44,398 bases of DNA, taken from Mesorhizobium sp. Its GTDB lineage: Bacteria; Pseudomonadota; Alphaproteobacteria; Rhizobiales; Rhizobiaceae. The position numbers were made by a program, and so were the translations under genes. This document shows positions 16,481 through 23,744 of the stretch, piece by piece (positions within the stretch are counted from its first letter, which is position 1; each line of letters begins with the position of its first letter). The notes beneath the pieces were generated by a model. It saw only the letters and a list, made by a program, of their open reading frames with translations, searched no databases and had not been told where the DNA came from. The stretch is taken from the NCBI GenBank assembly GCA_004017275.1, contig SAKE01000032.1, forward strand, positions 1-44,398, written 5' to 3'.

Positions 16481-17485
16481 TCACGAAAACAGCAGCGCCG
16501 ACAATTTGCGGCGCGCGGCAAGCGTCGCCTCGTCGGTCATGCCCCAGGCCTCGAAAAGCTGCAGCAGTTGCGTCCTGGCGCCGTCCTCGTTCCAGGCGCG
16601 GTCGGCCTTGATGATGGCCAGCAGATTGTCGGCGGCCGCGGTGCGGTCGCCATTGGCATTCTGGATCATGGCCAGATCGAAACGCGCCTGATGGTCTTTC
16701 GGATTTTCCGCCAGCCGGCGCTCGAACTCGGCCGGATTGCCAAGCGCGGCCGCTTGCGCCGCCAGCGCCATCTTGGCGCGCAGGGCGGCGATCGGCGGTG
16801 CATCCTTCTTGGCTTCCGGTGCCGTTGCCAAAAGCGCTTCGGCGCCTTCTGTGTCGCCGGCCTCGAACAACAACTCGCCCAGCCCGGCGATCGCTTCGAT
16901 CGTCTCCGGCGCCTGCGCGAGGATAGCGTCGTAAATGTCGACCGCGGTCTGCATGTCGCCCGCATCGCGCGCCTCTGTCGCTGCTGCCAGGGCCTCGGCC
17001 ACCGGCGGCGCACCATTGCCCTTGCCGCCGACCTTGGTGATGAATTCGGCGATCTGGCTCTCGGGGATCGCGCCCATGAAGCCATCGACCGGCTGACCAT
17101 CCTTGAAGGCGATGACTGCGGGAATCGACTGGATGCCGAGCTGGCCGGCGATCGAGGGATGGTCGTCGATGTTCATCTTGACCAGCTTGACCCTGCCGCC
17201 GGCGGCCTTCACCGCTTTCTCCAGCTGCGGCGTCAGCTGCTTGCAAGGTCCGCACCAGGGCGCCCAGAAATCGACCAGCACTGGCTGGCGGCGCGATTCC
17301 TGGATGACATCGGCGGCAAAGGCTGCCGTCGTCGTATCCTTGATGACATCGGCGGCCGGGGCGGCGGGCGCATCGCCAAGCGCGACTTTCGCCGACGCTG
17401 GCGCGGTTCCACCATACTGCACCGATGTGGTGTACTGGCCGCCATTGCCGCCGAAGGGGCCGCCAAACGGATTGTTGTCGCTCAT
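16481..17485 (-). CDS. Thioredoxin-TPR co-chaperone (CnoX/YbbN family)
   Basis: The 334-residue product has a glycine/alanine-rich N-terminal tail, a thioredoxin domain with intact active site WAPWCGPCKQL (Cys78, Cys81) and the cis-Pro segment QSIPAVIAFKDG. A TPR-like helical region of about 170 residues follows (AAATEARDAGDMQTAVDIYD onward). Proteins of this build protect chaperone clients from oxidation and hand them to GroEL or DnaK. The intact CxxC suggests redox activity, unlike the E. coli protein. I chose ATG 17485, preceded by GGAAGGGTAAAGAG, over an upstream in-frame ATG at 17506. The LON-domain gene follows after about 100 bases. Confidence 0.88.
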   Translation of the reverse strand: MSDNNPFGGPFGGNGGQYTTSVQYGGTAPASAKVALGDAPAAPAADVIKDTTTAAFAADVIQESRRQPVLVDFWAPWCGPCKQLTPQLEKAVKAAGGRVKLVKMNIDDHPSIAGQLGIQSIPAVIAFKDGQPVDGFMGAIPESQIAEFITKVGGKGNGAPPVAEALAAATEARDAGDMQTAVDIYDAILAQAPETIEAIAGLGELLFEAGDTEGAEALLATAPEAKKDAPPIAALRAKMALAAQAAALGNPAEFERRLAENPKDHQARFDLAMIQNANGDRTAAADNLLAIIKADRAWNEDGARTQLLQLFEAWGMTDEATLAARRKLSALLFS

Positions 17486-17564
17486 CTCTTTACCCTTCCG
17501 TGGCATCGCCGGCCGGAGGCCAGACGCCTCTCAGACACTCGTTTTCAAGCCATCCATGTGGCGA

Positions 17565-18062
17565 TCACGCCGAGACTTTCAAGATAGCAGCATCGTGCCC
17601 GGTTGCCTCGATGAATTTGATCAGGTCGCTCGCTGCGATCGACGTCGTCGCCTCATTGGTCAACGGATGCCCGTTGATCACCTCATGCTCCATCAGATCC
17701 TTGTCGAGCACGAGCGTGACCCTGTTTGCCGTATCGTTGATGACGCCAAAGACCGTGACCGCGCCCGGCGTGACGCCGAGCAGCTCCATCAGCATCTCCG
17801 GCTTGCCGAAGGAGACGCGGCTGGCGGCACCGATCACCTGGTGAATCTGCTTCAGGTCGACGACTGCGTCCTCGCCAACGGTGACCAGGAAGAAATTGTC
17901 CTTCTTGTCCTTCAGGAACAGGTTTTTCGTGTGCCCACCGGCGATTTCGCCACGCAGCGCCTGCGAATCGGCGACCGTGTAGAGCGGCGGATGGCGTTTC
18001 GTCGCGGCCGCAATGCCGAGTTCGGCAAGAAAGGCCATCAATTCGGCTTCGGTCTTCGGCAT
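17565..18062 (-). CDS. Prolyl-tRNA editing protein (YbaK/ProX family)
   Basis: The 165-residue protein has the YbaK/aminoacyl-tRNA deacylase fold: HPPLYTVADSQALRG, then GHTKNLFLKDKKDNFFLV with the conserved catalytic-region Lys, GKPEMLMELLGVTPGAVTVFG, and GHPLTNEATTSI near the C-terminus. This pattern matches stand-alone ProXp/PrdX proteins that hydrolyse mischarged Ala-tRNA-Pro. It is the usual length for the family and cytoplasmic. It lies 79 bases upstream of the co-chaperone gene on the same strand and may share its transcript. The ribosome-binding site is weak. Confidence 0.9.
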   Translation of the reverse strand: MPKTEAELMAFLAELGIAAATKRHPPLYTVADSQALRGEIAGGHTKNLFLKDKKDNFFLVTVGEDAVVDLKQIHQVIGAASRVSFGKPEMLMELLGVTPGAVTVFGVINDTANRVTLVLDKDLMEHEVINGHPLTNEATTSIAASDLIKFIEATGHDAAILKVSA

Positions 18063-18088
18063 CGGTTTGTCTTCGTCCCGTTTTTCAA

Positions 18089-18118
18089 GCCCATGTTTCT
18101 CAGGCCCATGTTTCTCAG
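18089..18118. repeat. Tandem duplication of a 15-base unit
   Basis: Two perfect head-to-tail copies of gcccatgtttctcag occupy 18089-18103 and 18104-18118, followed by a partial third (gccatg). They lie just upstream of the prolyl-tRNA editing gene. The pattern looks like replication slippage. Confidence 0.8.
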
Positions 18119-18345
18119 GCCATGCCGTTTACGGCCAATGGGGCGGCCGACACAAGACCGTGATGCGACATCACGGTGAGCGGCACCGCCCTTCGCGGTG
18201 GCGCCTCCGCCGCCCGCCACTCACGCGCCCGCCGGCGGCTTGCCGGCCTCGCTTGCCGCGTCGCAAAAAAGCCTGCGATTTCCCTGTTGCAATCGCCGCG
18301 CTCTTCAGCCATATAGGCCCGGCTTGCGGCCAAGACGCCGTGCGA

Positions 18346-18420
18346 GCGGGTGTAGCTCAGGGGTAGAGCACAACCTTGCCAAGGTTGGGGTCGAGCGTTC
18401 GAATCGCTTCACCCGCTCCA
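18346..18420 (+). tRNA. tRNA-Gly (GCC anticodon)
   Basis: The acceptor arm gcgggtg (18346-18352) pairs with cacccgc (18410-18416), followed by the discriminator T and an encoded CCA. The D arm is gctcaggggtagagc. The anticodon stem caacc/ggttg encloses the loop ttGCCaa with anticodon at 18378-18380. The T arm contains gttcgaatc. The 75-base cloverleaf is complete. A strong terminator follows 30 bases downstream. Confidence 0.96.
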
Positions 18421-18450
18421 GTTTCCTTCCAGGGGATCAAGCGATTACGA

Positions 18451-18478
18451 AAAAGGCCGGACATTGATCCGGCCTTTT
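18451..18478 (+). terminator. Intrinsic terminator after tRNA-Gly
   Basis: aaaaggccgg (18451-18460) and ccggcctttt (18469-18478) form a perfect ten-base-pair stem around an eight-base loop, with the T-run built into the 3' arm. It should end the tRNA transcript and, being symmetrical, may also work in the opposite direction. Confidence 0.88.
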
Positions 18479-19278
18479 CGTTTTCCGGGCAGCACCGGGG
18501 CATCGCGCCTCTTTTGTGCGGCAGTTTGCTTCCGCGAATCCAGCTTCTGTTAAGACGACGCTGCCAACTCCACCTTGGAGCCAACCTCATGTGCCGCATG
18601 GTCGCTTCCCCTCGCGACATTCACGAGGATTTGGGCCGGATAACTCTTTGTCTTTCAGAATTTCATCGCTCAAAGGCCTACCCGCCAGGCTTGATCGATC
18701 GAACCCGAAATATATTCAGAACCACGCGGGCGAGATCGGCCTTTGAAGGGTTGGCCATTGTCATTGTGAGACCAATCTATAGTCGAGCAGTTCGATGTGG
18801 TGCGGTTCCAACGCTACCCGCCATTCTCATCGGCCACTCGGTCGATATGGAAATGCCAGCTGCCCACCTCGCCCTCGGCAATAGGCGCCGGAGTTGGCCC
18901 GATCCAGTTCGACAGATCAGTCACAGGAAGGCGGTCGCTGTGTTCTAGGATCAACTGAGTCGCGTAGGCTGCCATTGCATCCCCGGTGACGGGGATCAGT
19001 CGTTTCGGAATGCTCGCCAACCGGCGTACACGTCGAACGCTGGCGCCACTCCTGGTTGCGTTATTGGGCAGATCGATTGTCGTTCGGTGTTTGTCCACGC
19101 CCCCTCACTCCCCGAAGGGGATGCGACTGCTTTGGCCTGGAGCCCAGTAGCGCATCGCGATGCGCAGTAGAACATTAGCCCCCTCTAAATCAGCGCACTG
19201 GCAGCAGCGTGATTTTCTGCTACATTCTGCCGCTCTAATGGAGCTACGATTTAGTGGAGCCACAGAGGAGGAACGGGC
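18479..19278. other. Poorly coding 800-base stretch between tRNA-Gly and the RTX gene
   Basis: No convincing long gene is present. Short open stretches exist on both strands but lack good ribosome-binding sites and familiar motifs; the best is at 18814-19098 on the minus strand. Local composition is more even than in the flanking housekeeping genes. The stretch may be decayed coding DNA plus the promoter of the RTX-type gene. Confidence 0.5.
18814..19098 (-). CDS. Possible small protein or gene remnant
   Basis: This is an open frame of 94 codons. The C-terminal half (MAAYATQLILEHSDRLPVTD, then a Trp/Pro-containing segment ending in HFHIDRVADENGG) looks protein-like, while the Arg-rich first 40 residues do not, so an internal start near residue 42 is possible. 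No family is recognised and no strong ribosome-binding site was found. It could be the surviving end of an older gene. Confidence 0.3.
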   Translation of the reverse strand: MDKHRTTIDLPNNATRSGASVRRVRRLASIPKRLIPVTGDAMAAYATQLILEHSDRLPVTDLSNWIGPTPAPIAEGEVGSWHFHIDRVADENGG

Positions 19279-21315
19279 ATGCCAACCTACGTTGCAAAAT
19301 ACTTGGTCACCTACCTCGATACGGTGCCGTATGAAGCCCATCCCAAAACCACAATAAATATTGCTGGACAAACAATTACACAAACTGATTGGTCGCTAAC
19401 CTTCGGAGGTATAAACAAGTACGAGTTCCAAGGTCTAGTCGAACTGAGCACACTGTCGAGCAACGAACGTTTCCAGGGCAACAGCTGGGATCCTGTAGGC
19501 ACGACCTTCTACAGCCTTACTGACGTTGTGATTGATGATCCGACGCAAATCCCCTCGCAGTATCTTGCCTCTCAGTTTGGGCAAACGGGGCCGGGCGGGG
19601 TATTTTCATTCCTTGATAGTGATCACACCGGCATTCGCTTTGGGGCTGTTCACTACGATGTTTCCACTGACGTGGCAGGGTCATTGACGTACAACAATCT
19701 GACTGTCGGCGCCAATGACACGATCTACACGCTGGCTGAGAATGCGATGGCAAATGTAGGCCTTTCTGGGCTAAGCACCGCTATCAAAAACGTTGCGAGC
19801 GTCAAAACGGCTTTGGACCATGTCGTCACCGGTGGCATGGGATTGGTGAAATATGGGATCGAGCACATTGACGATCCGTACGGCTATTATCACGGCCAGT
19901 TCGACGCTATGGCGAGCGCATACTTCAAAGACAGCGCCGATACGTTTAACGATGCGCTGATCAGTCAGACGCTGTATCCGGGCAATCCGACGCTCGAACA
20001 GACAGCCGATACCATCTTGCGGGGCGTACAGCTTGTCGGGATGGCGGGACGCGATGGGTCGATACCACTTTCTGCGGCTGTGCAGTTTGGCCTCGCTGTC
20101 AACGTTGCCGACACCTTACATCTCTCGGCAACGATCACGGGTACCGCCGCGTCCGAAGTCATTATCGAACCCGCGAAGTCCGGTACGATCGATGCCGGTG
20201 CCGGAAACGATTACATTTTTGCCGGTCCTGGCGTTGATCGCATCATTGGTGGGGCCGGCAATGATTATGCGTTTGGCGGGCGCGGCGATGACGTTTTTGT
20301 CGCTGGTGCGAGCATACCCTATTTTGCTCCGAACGGCAATGGAGGCTTGACCGCCACTGCCGGCGACTTTTACAATGGCGGCATTGGGAGCGATACTGCT
20401 CAATGGGCGGGTAATCTGAATACGTATTTCGTGAAATCGAGCGGAAGTGGGATTGCGGATATATTCGATTGGAGTACGTTTTCCGGTACGACCGTTAAGT
20501 CTATAGAGAATCTTCAGTTTGCTGACGGGACAGTCGAAACTTATTCATCAAACCCAAATATTGACAATTTGTACTATGATTCGTCCAACATAGACGTCTT
20601 TCATGCTGGCATTGATCCAGCTACCCACTATCATCTATATGGATGGAAAGAGGGCCGCAACCCAAATACCGAATTCAACACCTCCGGTTATTTGGGCGCC
20701 AATTCCGACGTTGCCCATGCGAACGTGGACCCCCTTCAGCAGTATGATCTGTATGGCTGGAAGGAAGGACGCGACTCATCAGCAACCTTCGACACACGCC
20801 TCTACCTCCTTCATAATCCGGACGTAGCAGCTGCCAACATCAACCCGCTCACTCACTACCTGCAATATGGGCTATCTGAGGGGCGCCAGGCCTATGGGGC
20901 CATCGGAACGTCCATCGCGCCAAATGGCTTCGATGCAGAGTACTACCTTCTAAACAACCCCGACGTCGCAGCAGCCGGCGTTAATCCGTTTCAGCACTAT
21001 GAGACTTATGGTTGGAAAGAGGGCCGAAACCCAAACGGATTCTTCGATACGGACGGATACCTCAACTTCTATCCGGACGTGAAGGCCGCGGGAATCAATC
21101 CGCTTGACCACTACCACAAATATGGTTGGCAGGAGGGTCGAGACGCCTCAGAACACTTTGACACCGATTATTATCTCTTAGCGAATCCCGACGTCGCGGC
21201 AGCCCACATCGACCCGCTTTTGCATTATCTCCAAGATGGCGCCTATGAAATGCGCACCGTGTATGATGATGGCTTTTGGGGGCATTCGACGGTAGTGGTT
21301 TCACTCGATATCTAA
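19279..21315 (+). CDS. RTX-type calcium-binding repeat protein with six aromatic repeats
   Basis: The 678-residue product starts at ATG 19279 behind AGAGGAGGAAC. The first 300 residues are unrecognised. Residues about 304-345 carry RTX nonapeptides (AGAGNDYIFAGPG, GGAGNDYAFGGRGDD), which bind calcium after secretion. From about 428 to 668 there are six units of 38-47 residues of the form D-x-x-YYL-x-NPDVAAA-x-x-x-P-x-x-HY-x-x-YGWKEGR. RTX proteins usually leave the cell through type I secretion guided by a C-terminal signal, and no signal peptide is present; no ABC exporter is in this window. The gene is visibly AT-richer than its neighbours (line 20521-20580 has 22 G+C in 60 bases), which suggests acquisition. 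Confidence 0.75.
   Translation: MPTYVAKYLVTYLDTVPYEAHPKTTINIAGQTITQTDWSLTFGGINKYEFQGLVELSTLSSNERFQGNSWDPVGTTFYSLTDVVIDDPTQIPSQYLASQFGQTGPGGVFSFLDSDHTGIRFGAVHYDVSTDVAGSLTYNNLTVGANDTIYTLAENAMANVGLSGLSTAIKNVASVKTALDHVVTGGMGLVKYGIEHIDDPYGYYHGQFDAMASAYFKDSADTFNDALISQTLYPGNPTLEQTADTILRGVQLVGMAGRDGSIPLSAAVQFGLAVNVADTLHLSATITGTAASEVIIEPAKSGTIDAGAGNDYIFAGPGVDRIIGGAGNDYAFGGRGDDVFVAGASIPYFAPNGNGGLTATAGDFYNGGIGSDTAQWAGNLNTYFVKSSGSGIADIFDWSTFSGTTVKSIENLQFADGTVETYSSNPNIDNLYYDSSNIDVFHAGIDPATHYHLYGWKEGRNPNTEFNTSGYLGANSDVAHANVDPLQQYDLYGWKEGRDSSATFDTRLYLLHNPDVAAANINPLTHYLQYGLSEGRQAYGAIGTSIAPNGFDAEYYLLNNPDVAAAGVNPFQHYETYGWKEGRNPNGFFDTDGYLNFYPDVKAAGINPLDHYHKYGWQEGRDASEHFDTDYYLLANPDVAAAHIDPLLHYLQDGAYEMRTVYDDGFWGHSTVVVSLDI
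20560..21290 (+). repeat. Six tandem coding repeats in the RTX-type gene
   Basis: The units share the DVAAA-x-[IV]-[DN]-P-x-x-HY and YGWKEGR cores. The third unit carries an insertion of about ten residues and the sixth has lost the GWKEGR motif, so the array is diverged at protein level and not a fresh DNA duplication. Confidence 0.75.
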
Positions 21316-21504
21316 TGACATTGCTCCGGTACGCTCACAAGGGCGCTAGTTAATACTGTGGCGGCCCATCCGGTCAGGACGGGAGCAGTGGGCGCCCCCG
21401 TCACGGCTGCCTCCGGGGGCACTAGGGTTTGAATTCATCGATAAGGAACATTACCCTGCGAGCGCCGATGGGATGAATTTCTGCCCATGCATAAAACAAC
21501 GACC

Positions 21505-21538
21505 TAAAGCGGGTCGCGTTCAGACGCGACACGCTTTA
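21505..21538. repeat. Dispersed-type hairpin (taaagcg...cgcttta)
   Basis: TAAAGCGgGTCGCGT and ACGCGACaCGCTTTA form a 15-base-pair stem with one mismatch around a TCAG loop. I recognise this palindrome as a common intergenic repeat of rhizobial genomes. It lies 31 bases after the SapC-family stop and could terminate that transcript, although there is no long T-run. Confidence 0.6.
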
Positions 21539-21568
21539 GACTAACCCGCTCTTCCACGGCTTTCGCTT

Positions 21569-22360
21569 TCAAGCGCTCTTCCCACCGTCCGCCTTCCGCA
21601 GCGATGCCTGATGCACCAGCGACGTCCAGCTGTTGGTCGAGGCGAGGTGGCAGTAGAGCAGGCCGAGCGCGCCGGATTTGCGCAGGTCGAGAAACGCTTC
21701 GTCGCTCAATTTGTTGAAGGCCGGCTCGTCGATCACCTGGAAGTCGGTGAGGTTGAGAATTTCGCCGCCTTCCAGCGTCACCTTGCTCTGGCGCGTCGCG
21801 AACAGGCCGTGCGCGTCGATCCTCTCGATCATCGCGCGGGTGGCGTTGAAGTCGATCTGGAACTGGTTGCAGAAGGCGAGCGCCTGTTTGGTCGCTTCGG
21901 TCGGCTCGTTGCCGGTGAAGAACGGCAGGATCTTTTCGTCGCGGAACGGCGCCAGCAACTGGTCGACGACACGGTCGCTGGCCCGGTCCACGCACAGCGT
22001 CAGCCGGCCGGGTGCCTTTGGGTCTTCGGCCATGATGAAGGGATAGCGGCGGACATAGGCGGGGATGTAATGCGGCCCGGTCCATTTGCCGTCGGCGTCG
22101 ACGAACAGGTTCTCGTTCTGGCGCACGCCGGTGATGATCACCGGCGACTTGGCCGGGCCGATGAAAACGATCGGGTAGGAGCGCATCGCCGCCGGCATTT
22201 CCGATGCCGCCACCGGAATGGCGTGCGCCGAGCGGGCAAAGCCGAAGTCGGCGCGCGCGGTCAGGCCAAGCGAGCCGTGCCGCGCCGGGTTGAGCGCCTC
22301 GGGCTTGGAATAAAACAGCGGCATCGCATCGCTTACCACTTCCGTCTTTGCATCCGCCAT
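21569..22360 (-). CDS. SapC-family protein
   Basis: The 263-residue soluble product has the SapC-family (PF07277) pattern: PARHGSLGL near the start, SYPIVFIG, then GPHYIPAYVRRYPFIM, DEKILPFFTGNEPTEATK, and LTDFQVIDEPAFNKLSD toward the end. There is no signal peptide. The family name comes from an S-layer locus in Campylobacter; in other proteobacteria these proteins occur beside surface or secretion genes and their role is unknown. GGGAGACGGACG precedes the ATG. It diverges from the DUF6916-like gene and sits between the RTX gene and the tail-collar operon. Confidence 0.85.
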   Translation of the reverse strand: MADAKTEVVSDAMPLFYSKPEALNPARHGSLGLTARADFGFARSAHAIPVAASEMPAAMRSYPIVFIGPAKSPVIITGVRQNENLFVDADGKWTGPHYIPAYVRRYPFIMAEDPKAPGRLTLCVDRASDRVVDQLLAPFRDEKILPFFTGNEPTEATKQALAFCNQFQIDFNATRAMIERIDAHGLFATRQSKVTLEGGEILNLTDFQVIDEPAFNKLSDEAFLDLRKSGALGLLYCHLASTNSWTSLVHQASLRKADGGKSA

Positions 22361-22626
22361 CGTCCGTCTCCCGCAGGCCCATCAGGCCGCCAATGGTCCC
22401 GAAGCCGGGATCTGTTCTTGTTAGCGCTGATCTTGGATCGAAAGGAATCCCGCGCAGGGTCAAAGTACTACAGCGTCTCTTGCGCGCATAAAAGGACAGG
22501 CGGTGCTGTATTTTGTGGTTTGCGCCGGAGAACTGTCTTGGCACCATGCCGACTGCCAGCCGGACCTCTGGACAGCTTGCCGCGAAGCGGCGACAGTCGT
22601 TGGCAGCAAATGGATTGAGACTCAGC

Positions 22627-22896
22627 ATGGCGTCGGTATTGGATTTCGAGCAGGGGCAAACCTTCACCATCGAAGCCGGCGGCCAGCAGATTCCGCTTGA
22701 GCTGAGCGCGGTCAACCCCATCGCCGCCAGCCCGCGCCCGGGCGGCGGTTTTTCGCTACTGTTCAGAGGCCCGCGCGAAATCGCGCTGCCGCAGGCGACC
22801 TATCGTTTCACGGGGGAAAACGGCACCCACGAAATCTTCATCGTACCGGTCGCCGCCGATGCGACGGCGCGGCTGTACGAGGCGGTGTTTAATTAG
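22627..22896 (+). CDS. Small DUF6916-like protein
   Basis: The 89-residue protein consists of one beta-rich domain: FEQGQTFTIEAGGQQIPLEL, then GGGFSLLFRGPREIALPQAT, and HEIFIVPVAADATARLYEAVF. I associate this pattern with DUF6916, small proteins found beside tail-collar genes; the family identity is from memory. No signal peptide or membrane segment is visible. I chose ATG 22627 because the domain begins directly after it, although no clear ribosome-binding site precedes it and an in-frame start exists at 22513. It may be a partner of the collar proteins encoded 2-4 kb away. Confidence 0.65.
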   Translation: MASVLDFEQGQTFTIEAGGQQIPLELSAVNPIAASPRPGGGFSLLFRGPREIALPQATYRFTGENGTHEIFIVPVAADATARLYEAVFN

Positions 22897-22963
22897 CGCC
22901 AGTTTTGCGCTGCATGCAGGCCTGTCGCATCGTGACGGGGCCAATGCAACAATCTTTGCCGTC

Positions 22964-23141
22964 GGCGCTGCCCCTCACTGTCCTGCCGGACATCTCTCCC
23001 CGTAAACGGGGCGAGAGGAGCTGACGGCAACGCCGGCACCTTTCTTGCGGCGCAAGAGATTGGCGAAGTCGGCGATGAAAGCGTCCCTCTCCCCGTCACT
23101 ATACGGGGAGAGGATGCCGGCAGGCAGGTGAGGGGCGGCGC
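22964..23141. repeat. Palindromic intergenic repeat element, copy C (about 178 bp)
   Basis: The left arm (22964 on, ggcgctgcccctcactgtcctgccgg... ctctccccgtaaacgggg) is inverted at the right end (23088-23141, ending ...aggcaggtgaggggcggcgc). It is closely related to copy A. It separates the DUF6916-like gene from the end of the tail-collar/acetyltransferase operon, where the two transcripts converge. Confidence 0.82.
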
Positions 23142-23195
23142 AAACGATGACCATTAGAGAATTATCACATCTGCGCAGCAAATTGGTTCCGACGA

Positions 23196-23741
23196 TCATA
23201 GATTGTCGCCCTCCCCCGGCGCACATTCCATCAGGTCGTAAACGCCCTTGTCCTCGACAACCACGAAACTCAGCGCGAGATAAAGCCGTCTCGCCGGATT
23301 GTGCTTCTCGACATGGATCGAGGCTGATTTGCCGGCTAACCATGCCTCGTCGATCAGGTCGCGCAGCAATGCCGTGCCGTAGCCCTTGCGGCGATGATGC
23401 GGCAGGAAGGCGATGTCGATGATCCGGTGCTCGCTCGGCCAGCGCTCGATGTAGAGCCGGCCGATGTCCTGTCCGGCGCGTTCCATCACCAGCCAGTCGG
23501 CCTCGGGATAGTGTTTTCTGTAATGCGCGTGCTGCGCCTGGAACTGCATGTCGAGGAAGTCGGCCTTCTGCGCGTCGCTCCACGACGTCACCGCGAGCTC
23601 TTCCATGCGCGTCGAGGCGTAGAGCCGCGACAGGAACGGCATGTCGGCCTCCGTCGCCGGACGGAAGCCGAGCCCGGCTTTGTCAGACCGGGTCCAGACC
23701 TGACGGGCCTGCTTCGCCTCTGCCACGCGACCGGAAATCAA
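23196..23741 (-). CDS. GNAT-family N-acetyltransferase
   Basis: The 181-residue product has the GNAT fold: LGFRPATEADMPFLSRLY as strand 1 and helix 1, IIDIAFLPHHRRKGYGTALL with the acetyl-CoA loop RRKGYG at about 117-122, and HVEKHNPARRLYLALSFV as motif B. It transfers an acetyl group to an unknown amine. It begins only 3 bases after the beta-propeller gene, so it is translationally coupled. The apparent start is TTG at 23741, with GTG 23726 as an alternative; no ATG is suitably placed. As the last gene of a surface-protein operon, it may modify one of those proteins or a cell-envelope component. Confidence 0.85.
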   Translation of the reverse strand: MISGRVAEAKQARQVWTRSDKAGLGFRPATEADMPFLSRLYASTRMEELAVTSWSDAQKADFLDMQFQAQHAHYRKHYPEADWLVMERAGQDIGRLYIERWPSEHRIIDIAFLPHHRRKGYGTALLRDLIDEAWLAGKSASIHVEKHNPARRLYLALSFVVVEDKGVYDLMECAPGEGDNL

Positions 23742-23744
23742 CCG

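Noticed and set aside
18346..18420. tRNA-Gly as a demonstrated integration site
   Set aside because: I looked for a second copy of the tRNA 3' end downstream and found none in the window, and no integrase gene, so only a weak suggestion of an island edge remains.
19105..19383. Minus-strand 92-codon frame overlapping the RTX gene start
   Set aside because: It covers the RTX gene's strong ribosome-binding site and start, has no motif, and lacks its own ribosome-binding site.
21504..22721. A 405-codon minus-strand frame overlapping SapC
   Set aside because: It is an out-of-frame shadow; the SapC frame has all family motifs and a good start.
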